Assembly (NCBI GenBank): GCA_963677085.2
Contig: CAXXFH010000004.1
Location: forward strand, 2,046,001-2,110,000
Length of the DNA stretch: 64,000 nucleotides
From: G963677085 sp963677085
GTDB lineage: Bacteria; Planctomycetota; Planctomycetia; Pirellulales; Thermoguttaceae
Direction: 5' to 3'
This document shows positions 1-8,539 of this stretch, in pieces. Below the pieces are notes generated by a model that was not told the origin of the DNA, did not search any database, and saw nothing but the letters and a program-made list of their open reading frames with translations. The first letter of the stretch is position 1, and each line of letters begins with the position of its first letter. The position numbers were made by a program, and so were the translations under genes.

Positions 1-901
1 GAGCGACGAGCACGTCTTTGACCCGCTGCTTGAACTCGACGATCTCCTCCGGCACTTCGAAGCCCACGACCATGGCGTCGATAATTCCCAGCCCCATGAC
101 GAACTCGACCGATTTTTTTCGCTTCTCGGGATCTTTGGCAAAGGCCCCTTCGCCGATCACCTTCATGCCGATGATTCCCTTGCCGGCGGCCTTCACCTTT
201 TTCTGAGCGGGCACGACCTTCTCGGGCGGGCCGTCCATCTTCACGCCCTCGGGATTGATCCGCGTGTTGATCACGTCGACCCACGGCTCCTCGGCCGCGG
301 CCTCCAGCGCCGGGACTGAATGACACGAACACCCGTGCGCGCGGATCACACCCTTCTGCTTGAGTTCTTCGAGCAGGTCCATCTGCTTGCGCATCTCGGT
401 AGGCCATTCGCGCTTCATCTGGCAGTGGAGGTGGACCACGTCGATGTAGTCGGTGTTGAGCTCCTTGAGAAACCGTCGCACACAAACATCGGCATCGGGG
501 CGTTCTTCCTCGGTCAAGCCACGAGGATGAAACCAGATTTTGGAAACCAGCGTGTAGCTGTCGCGAGGTTTGTCTTTTAGCGCCTCGGCCACGTAGTTGT
601 GGATGCCGTAGAGGTCGGCCATGTCGAACAACCGGATGCCCTCGTCGTACGCCCGGCGGAGCATCATGATCGTGTGGTCGTGGCCGCGCCGCGTAAGGTT
701 CGACACGCGATACCACCCCTTCATGCCGGTACCCATGCCGATGCGCGTCACCTGGATGTCTTTGGTCAACGGAACCATCGCGGTAGGGTCAGTCGACAGC
801 GGCACTGCCACCGGTTCGGCCACGGCAAACTGGCCGGTGGCAACCGCTCCGGCCGTCGAGGCAATAGCGGTGCCCAGGAACTTGCGACGTTCGACTTTCA
901 T
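1..901 (-). CDS. Aldo/keto reductase, Tat-exported (3' end outside window)
   Basis: NAD(P)H-dependent oxidoreductase of the aldo/keto reductase superfamily, probably periplasmic. The N-terminus MKVERRKFLGTAIASTAGA is a twin-arginine-like signal. Family residues are visible: the Asp and Tyr in LFDMADLYG, the Lys in YTLVSKIWF and the His in VVHLHCQMK. The start at 901 is supported by GGGGAGGAAT just upstream. The frame is open to the window edge, so the C-terminus (after about 300 residues) is missing. Planctomycetes carry many such signal-bearing paralogues, and the substrate cannot be named. The neighbour at 1161 is divergent. Confidence 0.85.
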   Translation of the reverse strand, partial: MKVERRKFLGTAIASTAGAVATGQFAVAEPVAVPLSTDPTAMVPLTKDIQVTRIGMGTGMKGWYRVSNLTRRGHDHTIMMLRRAYDEGIRLFDMADLYGIHNYVAEALKDKPRDSYTLVSKIWFHPRGLTEEERPDADVCVRRFLKELNTDYIDVVHLHCQMKREWPTEMRKQMDLLEELKQKGVIRAHGCSCHSVPALEAAAEEPWVDVINTRINPEGVKMDGPPEKVVPAQKKVKAAGKGIIGMKVIGEGAFAKDPEKRKKSVEFVMGLGIIDAMVVGFEVPEEIVEFKQRVKDVLVA

Positions 902-1160
902 GATTCCTCCCCTTGCGACAACGTATTCGAGGCAGTTTCAAAGCCCGGCTTCTCTCGGCCCCAAGCTCCAGCTTGGGACCGCACATCCGCGAAGCTCCGC
1001 TTCGCCAACGCCACCACACGTATTGGGTATTCCCAACCCGGAGTTTGACTACATAATAGACAGCCACGCCGAGTTCGGCAAATTTTGATCGCGAGAACCC
1101 GCAAAAAGCCGCGACCGCTGGTTGCGCCGACGCCGTTAGCCAAACAAGGATAACCATCGC

Positions 1161-2108
1161 ATGATTTCAATACGCTCCTTTTTACTAACGCTGTCGCTCT
1201 TGTCGATCCTGCCATGCTGCTGGTGCAACAGCACGCAGGCCACTGAGGCCGAGCGATCCTATGCCTTGGCCCGTAAGGCATTGTCCGATTTCGAGGTCGA
1301 TCGGGCGTTGGGGTTCCTGAACCGCGCGATCGCCGCTGACGCCGACTTCGCCCCAGCCTACAAGACACGTGGGCGAATCTACCGCAAACAAGGTAAGCTC
1401 GACCGAGCGTTGGACGACTACGGCCAGGTCATTCGCTTGACCTCTGACGACGTCGAGGCTTACTGCGCTCGCGCGGAAATTTACCGGCAAACCGACAAAT
1501 TCAATGAGGCGCTCGCCGATTTGAACACGGCCTTGCGTGTAAAGCCCGACTGTGCCCCGGCCCTGGCCGCTCGGGCAAACTGCCAATTGGCACAGAAACA
1601 GTACGACGCTGCCATCACGGACGCCTCTACGGCCATCCGGCACGACCCCGAATTGGCCGCGGCCTACGGCGTTCGCGGCTCGACCTACGCCGCCCAAGGC
1701 AAGCTGGCCGATGCGGTGGCCGATCTCACCAAAGCGGTCGACCTGGACCCCAGCGACACGGCCGCCCTGCTCGCCCGGGGTCGCGTTTTCATGACCCAAG
1801 GCAAGACGCAACCGGCCGTGGCCGACTTCAGCGTGGTGTTAGAACTCCACCCGGACTGTGTAGCAGCCTATCGCAATCGGGCCGACGCCCACGATTTCGC
1901 CGGCCAACACGACCAAGCGTTGACCGACCGCAACGAGGTCGTCCGGCTGACACCCAAAGATCCCGAGGCCTACACCGAAAGGGCTTTCACCCTTCTGAAG
2001 CTTAGCCAGAAAGAAAAGGCCGACGCCGATCTCACCAAAGCGATCGAACTACGGCTCGGAGGCCGTCTGGACTTCAGCCCTTTGACCGTTCCCCAAAAGC
2101 AACCGTAG
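1161..2108 (+). CDS. Tetratricopeptide-repeat protein, exported
   Basis: A 315-residue protein with a hydrophobic signal segment (about residues 5-22) and then back-to-back TPR units of 34 residues across about residues 28-305. TPR signatures recur, for example AYKTRGRIYRKQGKLDRAL and AYGVRGSTYAAQGKLADAV. TPR arrays are protein-interaction scaffolds; no catalytic domain is present. AAGGA lies 12 bases before the ATG. The stop codon TAG lies inside the left end of the repeat element that begins at 2103, so an insertion may have set the present C-terminus. The partner is unknown. Confidence 0.85.
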   Translation: MISIRSFLLTLSLLSILPCCWCNSTQATEAERSYALARKALSDFEVDRALGFLNRAIAADADFAPAYKTRGRIYRKQGKLDRALDDYGQVIRLTSDDVEAYCARAEIYRQTDKFNEALADLNTALRVKPDCAPALAARANCQLAQKQYDAAITDASTAIRHDPELAAAYGVRGSTYAAQGKLADAVADLTKAVDLDPSDTAALLARGRVFMTQGKTQPAVADFSVVLELHPDCVAAYRNRADAHDFAGQHDQALTDRNEVVRLTPKDPEAYTERAFTLLKLSQKEKADADLTKAIELRLGGRLDFSPLTVPQKQP

Positions 2109-2290
2109 GTTATGCTTAAGCATAACACAGGTCGCGCCGCAGCCAATTGGTACTTCCATGCTATGCCGTTGGTCTCCAGGACTGAAGCAACATCCACAAA
2201 GCAAGCGACCAACGGGAGCGGTTTTTGCCGGGGTGCGATAGTATCGAGTGGCTGTGGCCCTGCCGTGTTATGCTAAAGCATAACCTACGG
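2103..2290. repeat. MITE-like repeat, family A copy 1 (about 188 bp)
   Basis: The ends are inverted repeats of about 27 bp with one mismatch: CCGTAGGTTATGCTTAAGC on the left, and the complement of the right end reads CCGTAGGTTATGCTTTAGC. The interior has no coding sequence but is clearly similar to the element at 16450-16614, sharing CAAAGCAAGCGACCAACGG and GGCCCTGCC. It lies between the convergent TPR and sulfatase genes, where the palindromic ends could also act as a bidirectional terminator. Confidence 0.8.
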
Positions 2291-2304
2291 CTGCGGCCCT
2301 GCCG

Positions 2305-4464
2305 CTACGGTCGAGCGGCCCACTGCTGCATCTCGTCCTTCTTGACGTGCCCCCAGTACAGGCGGACGTCTTCCAATAGGCCCTGGAAATAGGACGCCTT
2401 GTCGTAGTTGCCAACGAGTGAGCCCGAGTCGGCGCCGACCTCGAACCGGTCGTGCGGACATGCTTCGATGAAGTGCCCCAGTGCGTCGGCCACCGGACGA
2501 CCATCGACAAACAGCCACAGCCGGCCCTTGGCGTCGATCGCCCCGGCCAAGTGAACCCAACGATCAAGTTCCACGGGCTGTTCGGCCACCACTTCGCGCG
2601 GGCCACCGGCGTTGCGCACCACGAACCGCGGTACGCCGTCGTCGAGATACAAACTGAAGCCAAGACCTTCACCGCCCATGGCCACGACCACACCGTCGGC
2701 CGCCGCCGGCCTGCACCAACCGCCCACAACCAAGGGGCGATAGTCGGGACTAAGACTCTTCGGCGTCTTGGGCACACAAATCGCCGTTTTACCGTCGCAG
2801 ACGAGCGCTTTGCCTTGGCGACCATCGACCACCGCGGCATGCCCCCGCACCTGGCCATGGTGTGCGTTGCCCGAAACATCGGCCACCTGACCACCCGCCA
2901 GCTTGGCGAAGTCGTATTTCAAAGCCAACTCGTTTTTAACCTTCTTCGGATCGCGTGCCAACGGGTTGTAGACCGTGTCGTCGTCCTTGTAGCGGTCTTT
3001 CAGCCGGAAGAGTTCGGCCTTTAGCTGCTTGACCAACTCGGCGTAAGCCGGATCGTCGTACACGTTTTTCATCTCGCGAGGATCTTTTTCCAGGTCGTAC
3101 AACTCCCACTCGTCGATCTCGTGGAAGTAGATCAACTTGTGCTTCTGGGTCCGCACGCCGTAGTGCTTGTTGACCATGTGTACAGCCGGAAACTCGTAAT
3201 AGCGGTAATACATCGACGAACGCCAGTCGTCGGGCGTACGACCTTCGAGAATCGGCAGCAAGCTCTCACCTTGCATATCGTCGGGAATTTCCGTCGCGGC
3301 GGCAGCGAGAAACGTCTCGGCGAAGTCCAGGTTCAACACGATGTCGTCGTTCACCTGCCCCGGCTTGATCTTCTTCGGCCAGCGAACCAGCAACGGGCTG
3401 CGCAACGACTCCTCGTACATAAACCGCTTGTCGAACCAACCGTGGTCGCCCAGGTAAAAACCCTGGTCCGAGGTGTAAATGACGATCGTGTTTTCGGCCA
3501 AGCCCGACTTGTCGAGGTAATCGAGCACCCGACCCACGTTTTCGTCGACCGAGTCGATCGCACGGCAGTAGTCCTTGATATACCGCTGATACTTCCAACG
3601 AACCAGATCGTCGCCTTCGAGATTGGCCTTACGGAAGGCCTCGTTCTTCGGATCATAGGCCTTGTTCCAGGCCTCCAACTGCTCGGGCGTGAGATTGCGC
3701 GGCGCGATCAGCTTGAGGTCTTTTTCGTTGAGATGCCGGGCAACCGTCATTTCCTGTTCGCGTGCCGGCGTGCCGCGACCCGCGTAGTCGTCGAAGAGAT
3801 TGTCTGGCTCGGGCATGGTTACGTCGTCGTACTTCGTCAAGTACTTCGGCCCCGGCTCCCATTCTCGATGCGGCGCCTTGTGGTGGTACATCAGGAAAAA
3901 CGGCTTGCTCGCGTCGCGTTTGTTTTTCAGAAAATCGAGGGCCTCGTCGGTAATGATGTCGGTCGTGTAGCCGACGTGTTTGACCACGCCCTCGGGCGTT
4001 TGCATCGGCGGATTGTAATACGGCCCTTGCCCAATGAGCACGTTCCAGTAGTCGAACCCCGTGGGATCGCTCTTGAGATGCCACTTGCCGACCATGGCCG
4101 TTTGGTAACCGGACTTTTGCAGCAGCTTGGCCACGGTTTGTTGGCTGCCGTCGAAGGTCCGTCCGTTTCGCTCGAAGCCGTTCAGGTGGCTGTACTTGCC
4201 CGTAAGCACCACGGCTCGACACGGCCCACAGATAGAATTGGTTACGAAGCAGTTGTTGAACCGCATCCCTTCGTCGGCCAATCGATCGAGATTGGGCGTT
4301 TTGTTGATCTTGCTGCCGTAGCACGACATGGCGTGCGAGGCGTGGTCGTCGGACATGATGTAGATGATGTTGGGCCGTTGCTGCTCGGCAGCCTGGCACC
4401 ATGAAAACGTGCCGGCGGCAACGGTCAGCAATGCAAAAGCAACGATGCAAGATCGGTACATCAT
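2305..4464 (-). CDS. Sulfatase with C-terminal LamG-like domain
   Basis: Arylsulfatase-type hydrolase of sulfate esters, probably on sulfated polysaccharides, exported by a signal peptide (residues 1-25). The sulfatase domain spans about residues 30-500: RPNIIYIMSDDHASH carries metal ligands, and CGPCR at 79-83 matches C-x-P-x-R, whose Cys is converted to formylglycine. A late DQGFYLGDHG matches the second sulfatase signature. Residues about 520-715 form a concanavalin/LamG-like fold, for example GLLEDVRLYWG, probably for glycan binding. GGAGGACAACC precedes the ATG. It stands alone; the anaerobic maturase is not in this window. Confidence 0.93.
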   Translation of the reverse strand: MMYRSCIVAFALLTVAAGTFSWCQAAEQQRPNIIYIMSDDHASHAMSCYGSKINKTPNLDRLADEGMRFNNCFVTNSICGPCRAVVLTGKYSHLNGFERNGRTFDGSQQTVAKLLQKSGYQTAMVGKWHLKSDPTGFDYWNVLIGQGPYYNPPMQTPEGVVKHVGYTTDIITDEALDFLKNKRDASKPFFLMYHHKAPHREWEPGPKYLTKYDDVTMPEPDNLFDDYAGRGTPAREQEMTVARHLNEKDLKLIAPRNLTPEQLEAWNKAYDPKNEAFRKANLEGDDLVRWKYQRYIKDYCRAIDSVDENVGRVLDYLDKSGLAENTIVIYTSDQGFYLGDHGWFDKRFMYEESLRSPLLVRWPKKIKPGQVNDDIVLNLDFAETFLAAAATEIPDDMQGESLLPILEGRTPDDWRSSMYYRYYEFPAVHMVNKHYGVRTQKHKLIYFHEIDEWELYDLEKDPREMKNVYDDPAYAELVKQLKAELFRLKDRYKDDDTVYNPLARDPKKVKNELALKYDFAKLAGGQVADVSGNAHHGQVRGHAAVVDGRQGKALVCDGKTAICVPKTPKSLSPDYRPLVVGGWCRPAAADGVVVAMGGEGLGFSLYLDDGVPRFVVRNAGGPREVVAEQPVELDRWVHLAGAIDAKGRLWLFVDGRPVADALGHFIEACPHDRFEVGADSGSLVGNYDKASYFQGLLEDVRLYWGHVKKDEMQQWAARP

Positions 4465-4539
4465 GGTTGTCCTCCAACTGGGAAGTTTGGCGATTCGCCC
4501 TGATCCAGAATCCCCTATCCTAAACGACCCACCGCCGAA

Positions 4540-5793
4540 TTACAAAGAAAGCGGCTCTTCGGCGATGCGACGCTCGTGTCGGGTGAGCTCGTACATATCG
4601 CGCAGCAGTTGAATGTCGCAAGGCCGCTGGACCACGTTGCGCCGGGCGAACATTCGCGCCTGGGTCGAAACCAGCACCTCGGCCGAAACTTCGGTCACTT
4701 GGCCGAATGATCGGGCGTAGTTCGTGAAGCTGGGCACATTGGTGGTCACGAACCCGTAGACCATCGAGCAAACGCCAATCGTCTTGCCCGTGAAGATGCT
4801 CGTGTTCACGGCCGTCTTCGCGTAGTCGCCGATCATGCAACCGATGAACTGCATGCCGGTGGCCACCTTGCGGCCTTCGTACTCCATGCCCACCTGACCG
4901 TAAGTGTTTTTTAGGTCGCTGTTCGACGTGCCGGCCCCCAGGTTTACCCAACTGCCCAAGTAGCTGTGCCCGAGGAAACCGTGGTGTTGCTTGTTGGTGT
5001 ACGGCTCGATGATCGAGGCCTCGATCTCACCGCCGATCTTCGTAGTGTGGCCCAGCGCGACCGCGTCTTTGATGGCGGCATGTTCAATCACTCGGGCGCC
5101 GGCACCCAAGTGCGCCGGACCGCTGAGATAGCAGTACGGCCCAATCTGGGCCCGCTCTTCGAGCACGATAGGCCCTTGGCTGGCGTCGGCCACACAGTAG
5201 TCGCCCAACGTGGCCCCTTCGGCAGCAAACACCCCATCGGTCAACTCGCGATAATCACCCTTCGCGAGGCGGTCTTCGAGGTTGTCGTTCAACACGGCCA
5301 GATGGTAGCGAACTACGTCGTGGGGATAATGCAGCAGTGGCAGGTCGGATTCCACGACGGGAAGCTGCAACTCGTCGAGCCATTCGGCCAGTTGGTTGCC
5401 AGTAAGCTGTTCGCCTTTCAGAGGATCGACCGAAGGCACGACGGCAGCCGCCACGCAATCGCCACTTTGGATCAGCATGGGCTGCTCGGATTTGACCAAC
5501 TCGGCCAGTTGACGAACGACCGTTACGCCCGGAACCAGTCGGGCGTTGACCAACAGGCATTTCTTATCCGACGACGCCAAGCCTTGCGGCGACGGCCAAA
5601 CGGTCCAGTCGGGATGGTCGGCCTGAACCAAGTCGCTCAAATAGGGTCGCACCAAGGCCGCCCGTAAGGACCCAAGGCGTCCGAGCAACTCGCCCAAGCA
5701 ATAGCTTCCGCAATGGATCTGAAACGCTGGCCGCCCAATCGTGATCGGAAAGAGCTGTGGAACCAGTCCATCCTCAAAAAGCACCACCTCCAT
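4540..5793 (-). CDS. GlmU-like sugar nucleotidyltransferase family protein
   Basis: A 417-residue protein resembling the putative sugar nucleotidyltransferase family related to GlmU. The N-terminal part (MEVVLFEDG) is the nucleotidyltransferase-like half. The C-terminal part has left-handed beta-helix hexapeptides around LGDYCVADASQGPIVLEERA and later GAGTSNSDLKNTYG. It probably makes or modifies an NDP-sugar for cell-surface glycans, but the substrate is unknown. The start at 5793 is preferred because GGAGAAGGACGTC stands just before it. The frame stays open upstream to 6012, but that stretch is low-complexity and includes a dispersed repeat. Confidence 0.8.
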   Translation of the reverse strand: MEVVLFEDGLVPQLFPITIGRPAFQIHCGSYCLGELLGRLGSLRAALVRPYLSDLVQADHPDWTVWPSPQGLASSDKKCLLVNARLVPGVTVVRQLAELVKSEQPMLIQSGDCVAAAVVPSVDPLKGEQLTGNQLAEWLDELQLPVVESDLPLLHYPHDVVRYHLAVLNDNLEDRLAKGDYRELTDGVFAAEGATLGDYCVADASQGPIVLEERAQIGPYCYLSGPAHLGAGARVIEHAAIKDAVALGHTTKIGGEIEASIIEPYTNKQHHGFLGHSYLGSWVNLGAGTSNSDLKNTYGQVGMEYEGRKVATGMQFIGCMIGDYAKTAVNTSIFTGKTIGVCSMVYGFVTTNVPSFTNYARSFGQVTEVSAEVLVSTQARMFARRNVVQRPCDIQLLRDMYELTRHERRIAEEPLSL

Positions 5794-5833
5794 GACGTCC
5801 TTCTCCAGTTGATTCTCCGCGTGTAGGAAGTAC

Positions 5834-5859
5834 ATGGCCGCTGAAGCGGCCACGCCTCG
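5834..5859. repeat. Short dispersed repeat, family D copy 1
   Basis: A 26-base palindrome-containing motif around GCCGCTGAAGCGGC. It matches 25 of 26 bases at 19068-19093, and a looser version (GGTCGCTCCGGCGGCCCGCG) occurs near 23394. All three lie 40-135 bases upstream of a gene start. It appears to be a dispersed intergenic repeat rather than coding sequence. Confidence 0.55.
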
Positions 5860-6165
5860 TGTGTCGCTTGATCCCCCTATACCCGCTCCCCATCCGCTAT
5901 TTTTCGACTCCGTGTCCCCTGGTCCTGCCCCCAACTCCCTCCTTCGCCCTAGTCTAGGCCAAACCCCGGCCCTCGGAAAGCCGCGCCGATCCCCCGACGA
6001 GGGGCAACTCACGATTTTGACTCACCCGGCTTGCCAAGATCGGCCGACTGAAATAGAATCGTGTTTTTACTGGTCCCAGTCGGGGGGTTCTCCAAACGAC
6101 GGCGACAGCGAGACGGCTCCTGGCCGTCGCGTGTCGTTCGAGGGAATGCCCGTCTACGGACTCCT

Positions 6166-6248
6166 GCCGGAGTGGCGGAATGGCAGACGCGCTGGATTCA
6201 AAATCCAGTCTGGGCAACCAGGTGTGGGTTCAAGTCCCACCTCCGGTA
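6166..6248 (+). tRNA. tRNA-Leu(CAA)
   Basis: An 83-base class II tRNA. The acceptor GCCGGAG pairs with CTCCGGT (one G-U), followed by discriminator A. The anticodon stem CTGGA/TCCAG encloses the loop TTCAAAA, giving anticodon CAA for UUG leucine codons. A variable arm and a T-loop GGTTCAAGTCC are present. CCA is not encoded. Confidence 0.95.
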
Positions 6249-6283
6249 CTTGGATGCAAGGCGATGCATCCGAATGCGGATCG

Positions 6284-6329
6284 ACGCCGTAAGGTCCTAT
6301 TCGACTGGGCTTTGCGGCGTTTTCTTTTT
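6284..6329 (+). terminator. Probable rho-independent terminator after tRNA-Leu
   Basis: ACGCCGTAA near 6284 can pair with TTGCGGCGT ending at 6320, followed by the T-rich run TTTCTTTTT. A smaller GGATGC/GCATCC hairpin sits just before, at about 6251-6271. It fits transcription ending shortly after the tRNA. Confidence 0.55.
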
Positions 6330-6569
6330 GCCTGTCCGACTCGCCCGTTTCGGAGCAATTCTTCGTTGTTTTCGCTTGGCTGCCGCAACGAGATCAAGAT
6401 GTCAAGTACAGACCACGGCCTTCCGCTTTGCCACTTTGGACACTCCTTTCGGTAAGGGCCATATTCCGCCCTCAATCCGAGTGTCAGCCACACGTAGAGC
6501 ACCTCACAGGTGTGCTGATTCTTCTGCCTTCCCCTTAGGTAACTCACATCGCAGAAGTTATCGCATTTG
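6330..6569. other. Intergenic, no gene seen
   Basis: Short frames occur on both strands, but none has a ribosome binding site or a recognisable protein pattern. Confidence 0.5.
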
Positions 6570-6652
6570 AGTCAAGTTTCAGCGACCATCGGGAGCGGGT
6601 TCTTGCGCTGGGTACGGCAGCACCAACTGGTCCGAGGCCCTGCCTCGTTAGA
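6570..6652. repeat. Degenerate remnant of repeat family A
   Basis: This stretch resembles the right half of the elements at 2103-2290 and 16450-16614: GCGACCATCGGGAGCGG, then a divergent spacer, then GGCCCTGCC. The left inverted end is not recognisable. It abuts the 3' end of the porin-like gene at 6648. Confidence 0.5.
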
Positions 6653-7595
6653 AGCTGCAACTGACGTTCACAGTCAGGCCCTGTAGAATCAGGTCGTTGT
6701 TGTGGGGGCCCGTGGCATCATCGAAGATCTGGCATTGGTTCAACCAATCGTTGATTTCATAGCCGGCCATTGCTGACCAACGCCGGTATTTTAGATTGAT
6801 GCCAACCACCGCTTGAAAGGTCAAGGCACCAAAGTCGCGACCATCGATTGGCACGACTCTCTCGGACGTGGTGGTTTGAGAATTGTGTATGGATGTCAGG
6901 TTTGTCACATCCTTGATGGTCCAATGGCCTAATAGGTAAGCCGTGTAGAAATTCGCCACGCAATTGATCTCGCACTCCTCGCCACGCCACGCGTTCCAAG
7001 CGTTCTCGACACCGATCTTTGGCCCGATCCCCCAGAAATTGTTTACCATGTGCTCGGCCATGCTCTTCGACAGCACGAGGTCCGGCCAATCGCCTTGAAA
7101 CTCGGAGTCAAAAGTTTGGTTGATCCAGGCAGCCTTCAAGCCGACTACGGGTCGTACCCGCAGCGATTCGATCGGGTTGAAGTGCTTGCCGAGATCGCAA
7201 TCCAACACGTTGTAGTCGATGACGGCCTTCACTTGTCCGTCGTCAAAATAGGGCGGCGTCGATTTAGGATTGTCCGACAACGCCAGTTTGCCGCCCAAGA
7301 ACGCCGGCGTCAGGTTCCCCGACGCCGAATCTTCGGCGCTGGTGTGAACACACGAGTAATAGAATTTCGTGCCCCATTCGCTTTCTAGGCCGACTCCGGC
7401 CCTGAAGCCAGGGACGAAATCATAATCGATGGTTTCGTAGGCGACAAATTGATCCGTCGGAAGCCGGTTCGTATTCAAAACCCAATCCACCGGTTCGGTT
7501 GCTCGCCAATACAGAAAGTCTGCAAAGAACTCCATCGCCTGAGCACTTTGGGTCTGCAGCAGACAAGCGACTAGAAGCCAACAGAAATACCGCAT
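6648..7595 (-). CDS. Lpg1974-type outer membrane protein (1 of 3)
   Basis: A 315-residue exported protein of the Lpg1974 pore-forming outer membrane family. A signal peptide (MRYFCWLLVACLLQTQSAQA) is followed by FFADFLYWRATEPVDW, typical of the family start. Alternating aromatic beta-strands continue to a C-terminal Phe, the usual beta-barrel assembly signal. The start at 7595 lies 25 bases inside the preceding gene, suggesting translational coupling. It is last of three same-strand paralogues. Substrate or pore function is unknown. The frame extends upstream to 7673, but that part is the antisense end of the neighbour. Confidence 0.75.
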   Translation of the reverse strand: MRYFCWLLVACLLQTQSAQAMEFFADFLYWRATEPVDWVLNTNRLPTDQFVAYETIDYDFVPGFRAGVGLESEWGTKFYYSCVHTSAEDSASGNLTPAFLGGKLALSDNPKSTPPYFDDGQVKAVIDYNVLDCDLGKHFNPIESLRVRPVVGLKAAWINQTFDSEFQGDWPDLVLSKSMAEHMVNNFWGIGPKIGVENAWNAWRGEECEINCVANFYTAYLLGHWTIKDVTNLTSIHNSQTTTSERVVPIDGRDFGALTFQAVVGINLKYRRWSAMAGYEINDWLNQCQIFDDATGPHNNDLILQGLTVNVSCSF

Positions 7596-8527
7596 GTAAG
7601 ACCCTGTAATGTTAGATCGCCGTGCATGGGCAGCTGCTGAAACGTTGGCAGTCGTTGCTGATTCGCCCACCACCCAAGCTCATACCCCAGCCGCGCCGTG
7701 ATCGTGATGTCCCCTTGGCGGATCCATTCCAGCCCGAGATAGTAATTGAGATTGAGGGTACCGAGGCTCGAATCCTTCATGCTGGTCGTGAAGGCCCCAT
7801 ACGTAAAGAGTGGGTATGCCGTGTCGGTTCTTTGGTACGTGTCGTCGACATTCCAGACGCCCCAGAGCAGGGCGCCCGAGAAAGAACCGACAACGCTCAG
7901 GTTCCTGAATTGCGGGACATTCCATCGGCCGTCGATTCCAAAGCTCGGACCGAAGCCCCGAAAGTCGTGGTCGACGTGCTCTGTCGCCGACAGACCGAGG
8001 GTGGAATCCGTCCAATTCGCCAGGATCTTCTGATCGATGACAGCGGCCTTTAGGCCCAGAGAAGGACGAAGAAAGACCGATTCACCGATGGCAATAGTGC
8101 GTCCCAGCTCGAAGTCGACCGTATTGAAATTGAGGCTCCAGTCGAGCGCTGCGCCATTGAAAATCCCCGCGTCACCGCCTACAAAGCCGCTGAAGAACTC
8201 CGGGACAATCGCTTGATCGCCGGGGGGAAACGTGGTGTTTTCCGAAGAGCGGAAGTGGGTCCAGTATAGTTTCCCATCCCACGACTGCTCGTCGGGCTTG
8301 TGTGCAAATCCGATTCGAAAGCCAGCGTTCCAGTCAAATTGAACATTGGCCGCAGAAAACGTGTTCAAAGAATCAGACGTCGTAACGGTGCTCGACCAGA
8401 CGGAAGAGGTTTCTTCCGAGGCATGCCAAACAAGCACGTTGCCAAACGGAGTCACGCCCTCCGCGATTGCGTTGGAGCAACCGATGAGGAGAACGAGCAG
8501 TAGGGTAAGGCGAGTAAACAGCGTCAT
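7571..8527 (-). CDS. Lpg1974-type outer membrane protein (2 of 3)
   Basis: A 318-residue exported protein with a hydrophobic signal segment (about residues 5-21) and the same architecture as its neighbours: an early WHASEETSSVW block, FDWNAGFRIGFAHK (compare FDWNTGFRVGVGHQ in the gene at 8540), a central VDFELGRTIAIGESVFLRPSLG, and a C-terminal Phe suited to barrel insertion. It starts 12 bases after the previous stop, so the three genes probably form one operon running from 9739 down to 6648. Confidence 0.75.
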   Translation of the reverse strand: MTLFTRLTLLLVLLIGCSNAIAEGVTPFGNVLVWHASEETSSVWSSTVTTSDSLNTFSAANVQFDWNAGFRIGFAHKPDEQSWDGKLYWTHFRSSENTTFPPGDQAIVPEFFSGFVGGDAGIFNGAALDWSLNFNTVDFELGRTIAIGESVFLRPSLGLKAAVIDQKILANWTDSTLGLSATEHVDHDFRGFGPSFGIDGRWNVPQFRNLSVVGSFSGALLWGVWNVDDTYQRTDTAYPLFTYGAFTTSMKDSSLGTLNLNYYLGLEWIRQGDITITARLGYELGWWANQQRLPTFQQLPMHGDLTLQGLTCGISVGF

Positions 8528-8539
8528 CGTGCGTCCGTG

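Noticed and set aside
3121..4404. Plus-strand frame of 427 codons opposite the sulfatase gene
   Set aside because: Fully antisense to a clear sulfatase; no motif or ribosome site. A shadow caused by high GC.
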